In this document: piece after piece, positions 4,742-5,181 of the stretch
Numbering within the stretch: the stretch's first letter is position 1
Layout: every line of letters begins with the position of its first letter
Source: Variovorax sp.
Lineage (GTDB): Bacteria; Pseudomonadota; Gammaproteobacteria; Burkholderiales; Burkholderiaceae_C
Assembly (NCBI GenBank): GCA_028292145.1
Contig: JAQGMX010000052.1
Coordinates: 1-5,181, forward strand
Direction: 5' to 3'
DNA length: 5,181 bases
Notes under the pieces: generated by a model
The model's input: only the letters and a program-made list of their open reading frames with translations
What the model was told of the DNA's origin: nothing
Databases searched by the model: none
Position numbers and translations under genes: made by a program

Positions 4742-5181
4742 ATGAACAGAGACATACCCGAACACCTCAGCCCCGGCCCCCTTCCCTGGCTCGCTTCCGA
4801 CGTACAGCCCGACGGCCCCTGGGTCCAGCATCTTTCGGCGGAAGCGATCGCCGGATTCGACGCAGCGCTGTCGCACGCGGGCAGGGCCGGCAAACCCTTC
4901 CTGTCGATGACGCGCGCGGACTTTCCGCTGAATGCCGCGGCCGCCGGCGCATTGTCCGAAGCCATGGCGACCACCCAGGGCCGCTGGGGAATGTGTCTGC
5001 TGAAGGGTTTTCCGGTCGAACGATGGACGGAAGAAGAATCGCGGCTCGCCGTCTGGGGCATGAGCCTCTACATGGGCGTCGCGCGAACCCAGAACCGCGC
5101 CAGCCAGATCATGAACGACGTTCGGGACGAAGGCGGCGACTACAAAGTCAAGGGCGGTCGCGGCTACAACACCAACGCCGG
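4742..5181 (+). CDS. TauD/TfdA-like Fe(II)/2-oxoglutarate dioxygenase, N-terminal part
   Basis: The first 146 residues are present and the frame runs off the window end. LPWLASDV (14-21), W27, ALSEAMATTQGRWGMCLLKGFPVERWTEEESRL (about 70-102) and GGRGYNTNA (138-146) match the N-terminal half of the TauD/TfdA family branch common in Burkholderiales. The Fe-binding HxD motif should come shortly after the GYNTNA stretch, and the distal His later; both lie outside the window. Members are cytosolic oxygenases that use 2-oxoglutarate and O2 to hydroxylate or cleave small acids. The ATG has no Shine-Dalgarno sequence, but the family N-terminus fits this start. It is divergent from the LysR gene. The substrate is unknown, and the family call is made without the catalytic residues. 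Confidence 0.8.
   Translation, partial: MNRDIPEHLSPGPLPWLASDVQPDGPWVQHLSAEAIAGFDAALSHAGRAGKPFLSMTRADFPLNAAAAGALSEAMATTQGRWGMCLLKGFPVERWTEEESRLAVWGMSLYMGVARTQNRASQIMNDVRDEGGDYKVKGGRGYNTNA

Noticed and set aside
1106..4886. FtsK-guiding (KOPS-like) octamers GGGNAGGG: minus strand at 1106-1113 and 4779-4786, plus strand at 4879-4886
   Set aside because: Two point toward the dif-like site and one away, and the motif is common by chance in GC-rich DNA, so no polarity can be claimed from three copies.

Overview
The window looks like a high-GC betaproteobacterial chromosome, most likely Burkholderiales. The clues are a Bug/TctC-type solute receptor, a LysR regulator divergent from a TauD/TfdA-like dioxygenase gene, and GC-rich codon use. 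No taxonomic marker gene is present, so this assignment is inference.

Left part (1-1340). A secreted DUF4142 protein (16-591, TTG start) is followed by a hairpin (605-624) and then an AT-rich stretch. That stretch holds a 28-bp sequence (676-703) matching one whole XerD arm (11/11) plus the 6-bp central region (6/6) of the chromosome-dimer-resolution site dif, with a divergent XerC arm. A small single-span membrane protein (750-959) follows. Next come about 250 bp with no recognisable gene and an AT-rich island (1201-1340 is about 34% GC by hand count). The island is framed by a perfect 18-bp inverted repeat whose right arm runs into the start codon of the next gene.

Middle (1339-2364). This gene encodes a tyrosine-recombinase-fold protein. 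It keeps the presumptive Tyr nucleophile and the second catalytic Arg, but the usual first Arg, both catalytic His positions and probably the Lys are replaced. It may be a recombinase-derived DNA-binding protein that acts on the inverted repeat at its own start.

Right part (2387-5181). A LysR regulator gene is followed on the same strand by a Bug-family periplasmic receptor and a DUF1330-family protein. It is divergent, across 70 bp, from a TauD/TfdA-like non-heme iron dioxygenase cut off by the window end. This is a typical catabolic layout: the regulator probably controls both itself and the dioxygenase, the receptor binds an organic acid, and the two enzymes may process it. The substrate cannot be read from the sequence.

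The most interesting part is 676-1340, where a dif-like site with a hybrid appearance, an AT-rich inverted-repeat island and a degenerate recombinase lie within 1.7 kb. By the logic of Xer-dependent integrative elements, the host side would be to the left of 676 and any inserted DNA to the right of 703. That predicts a second dif site, with a normal XerC arm, in direct repeat beyond the right edge of the window.
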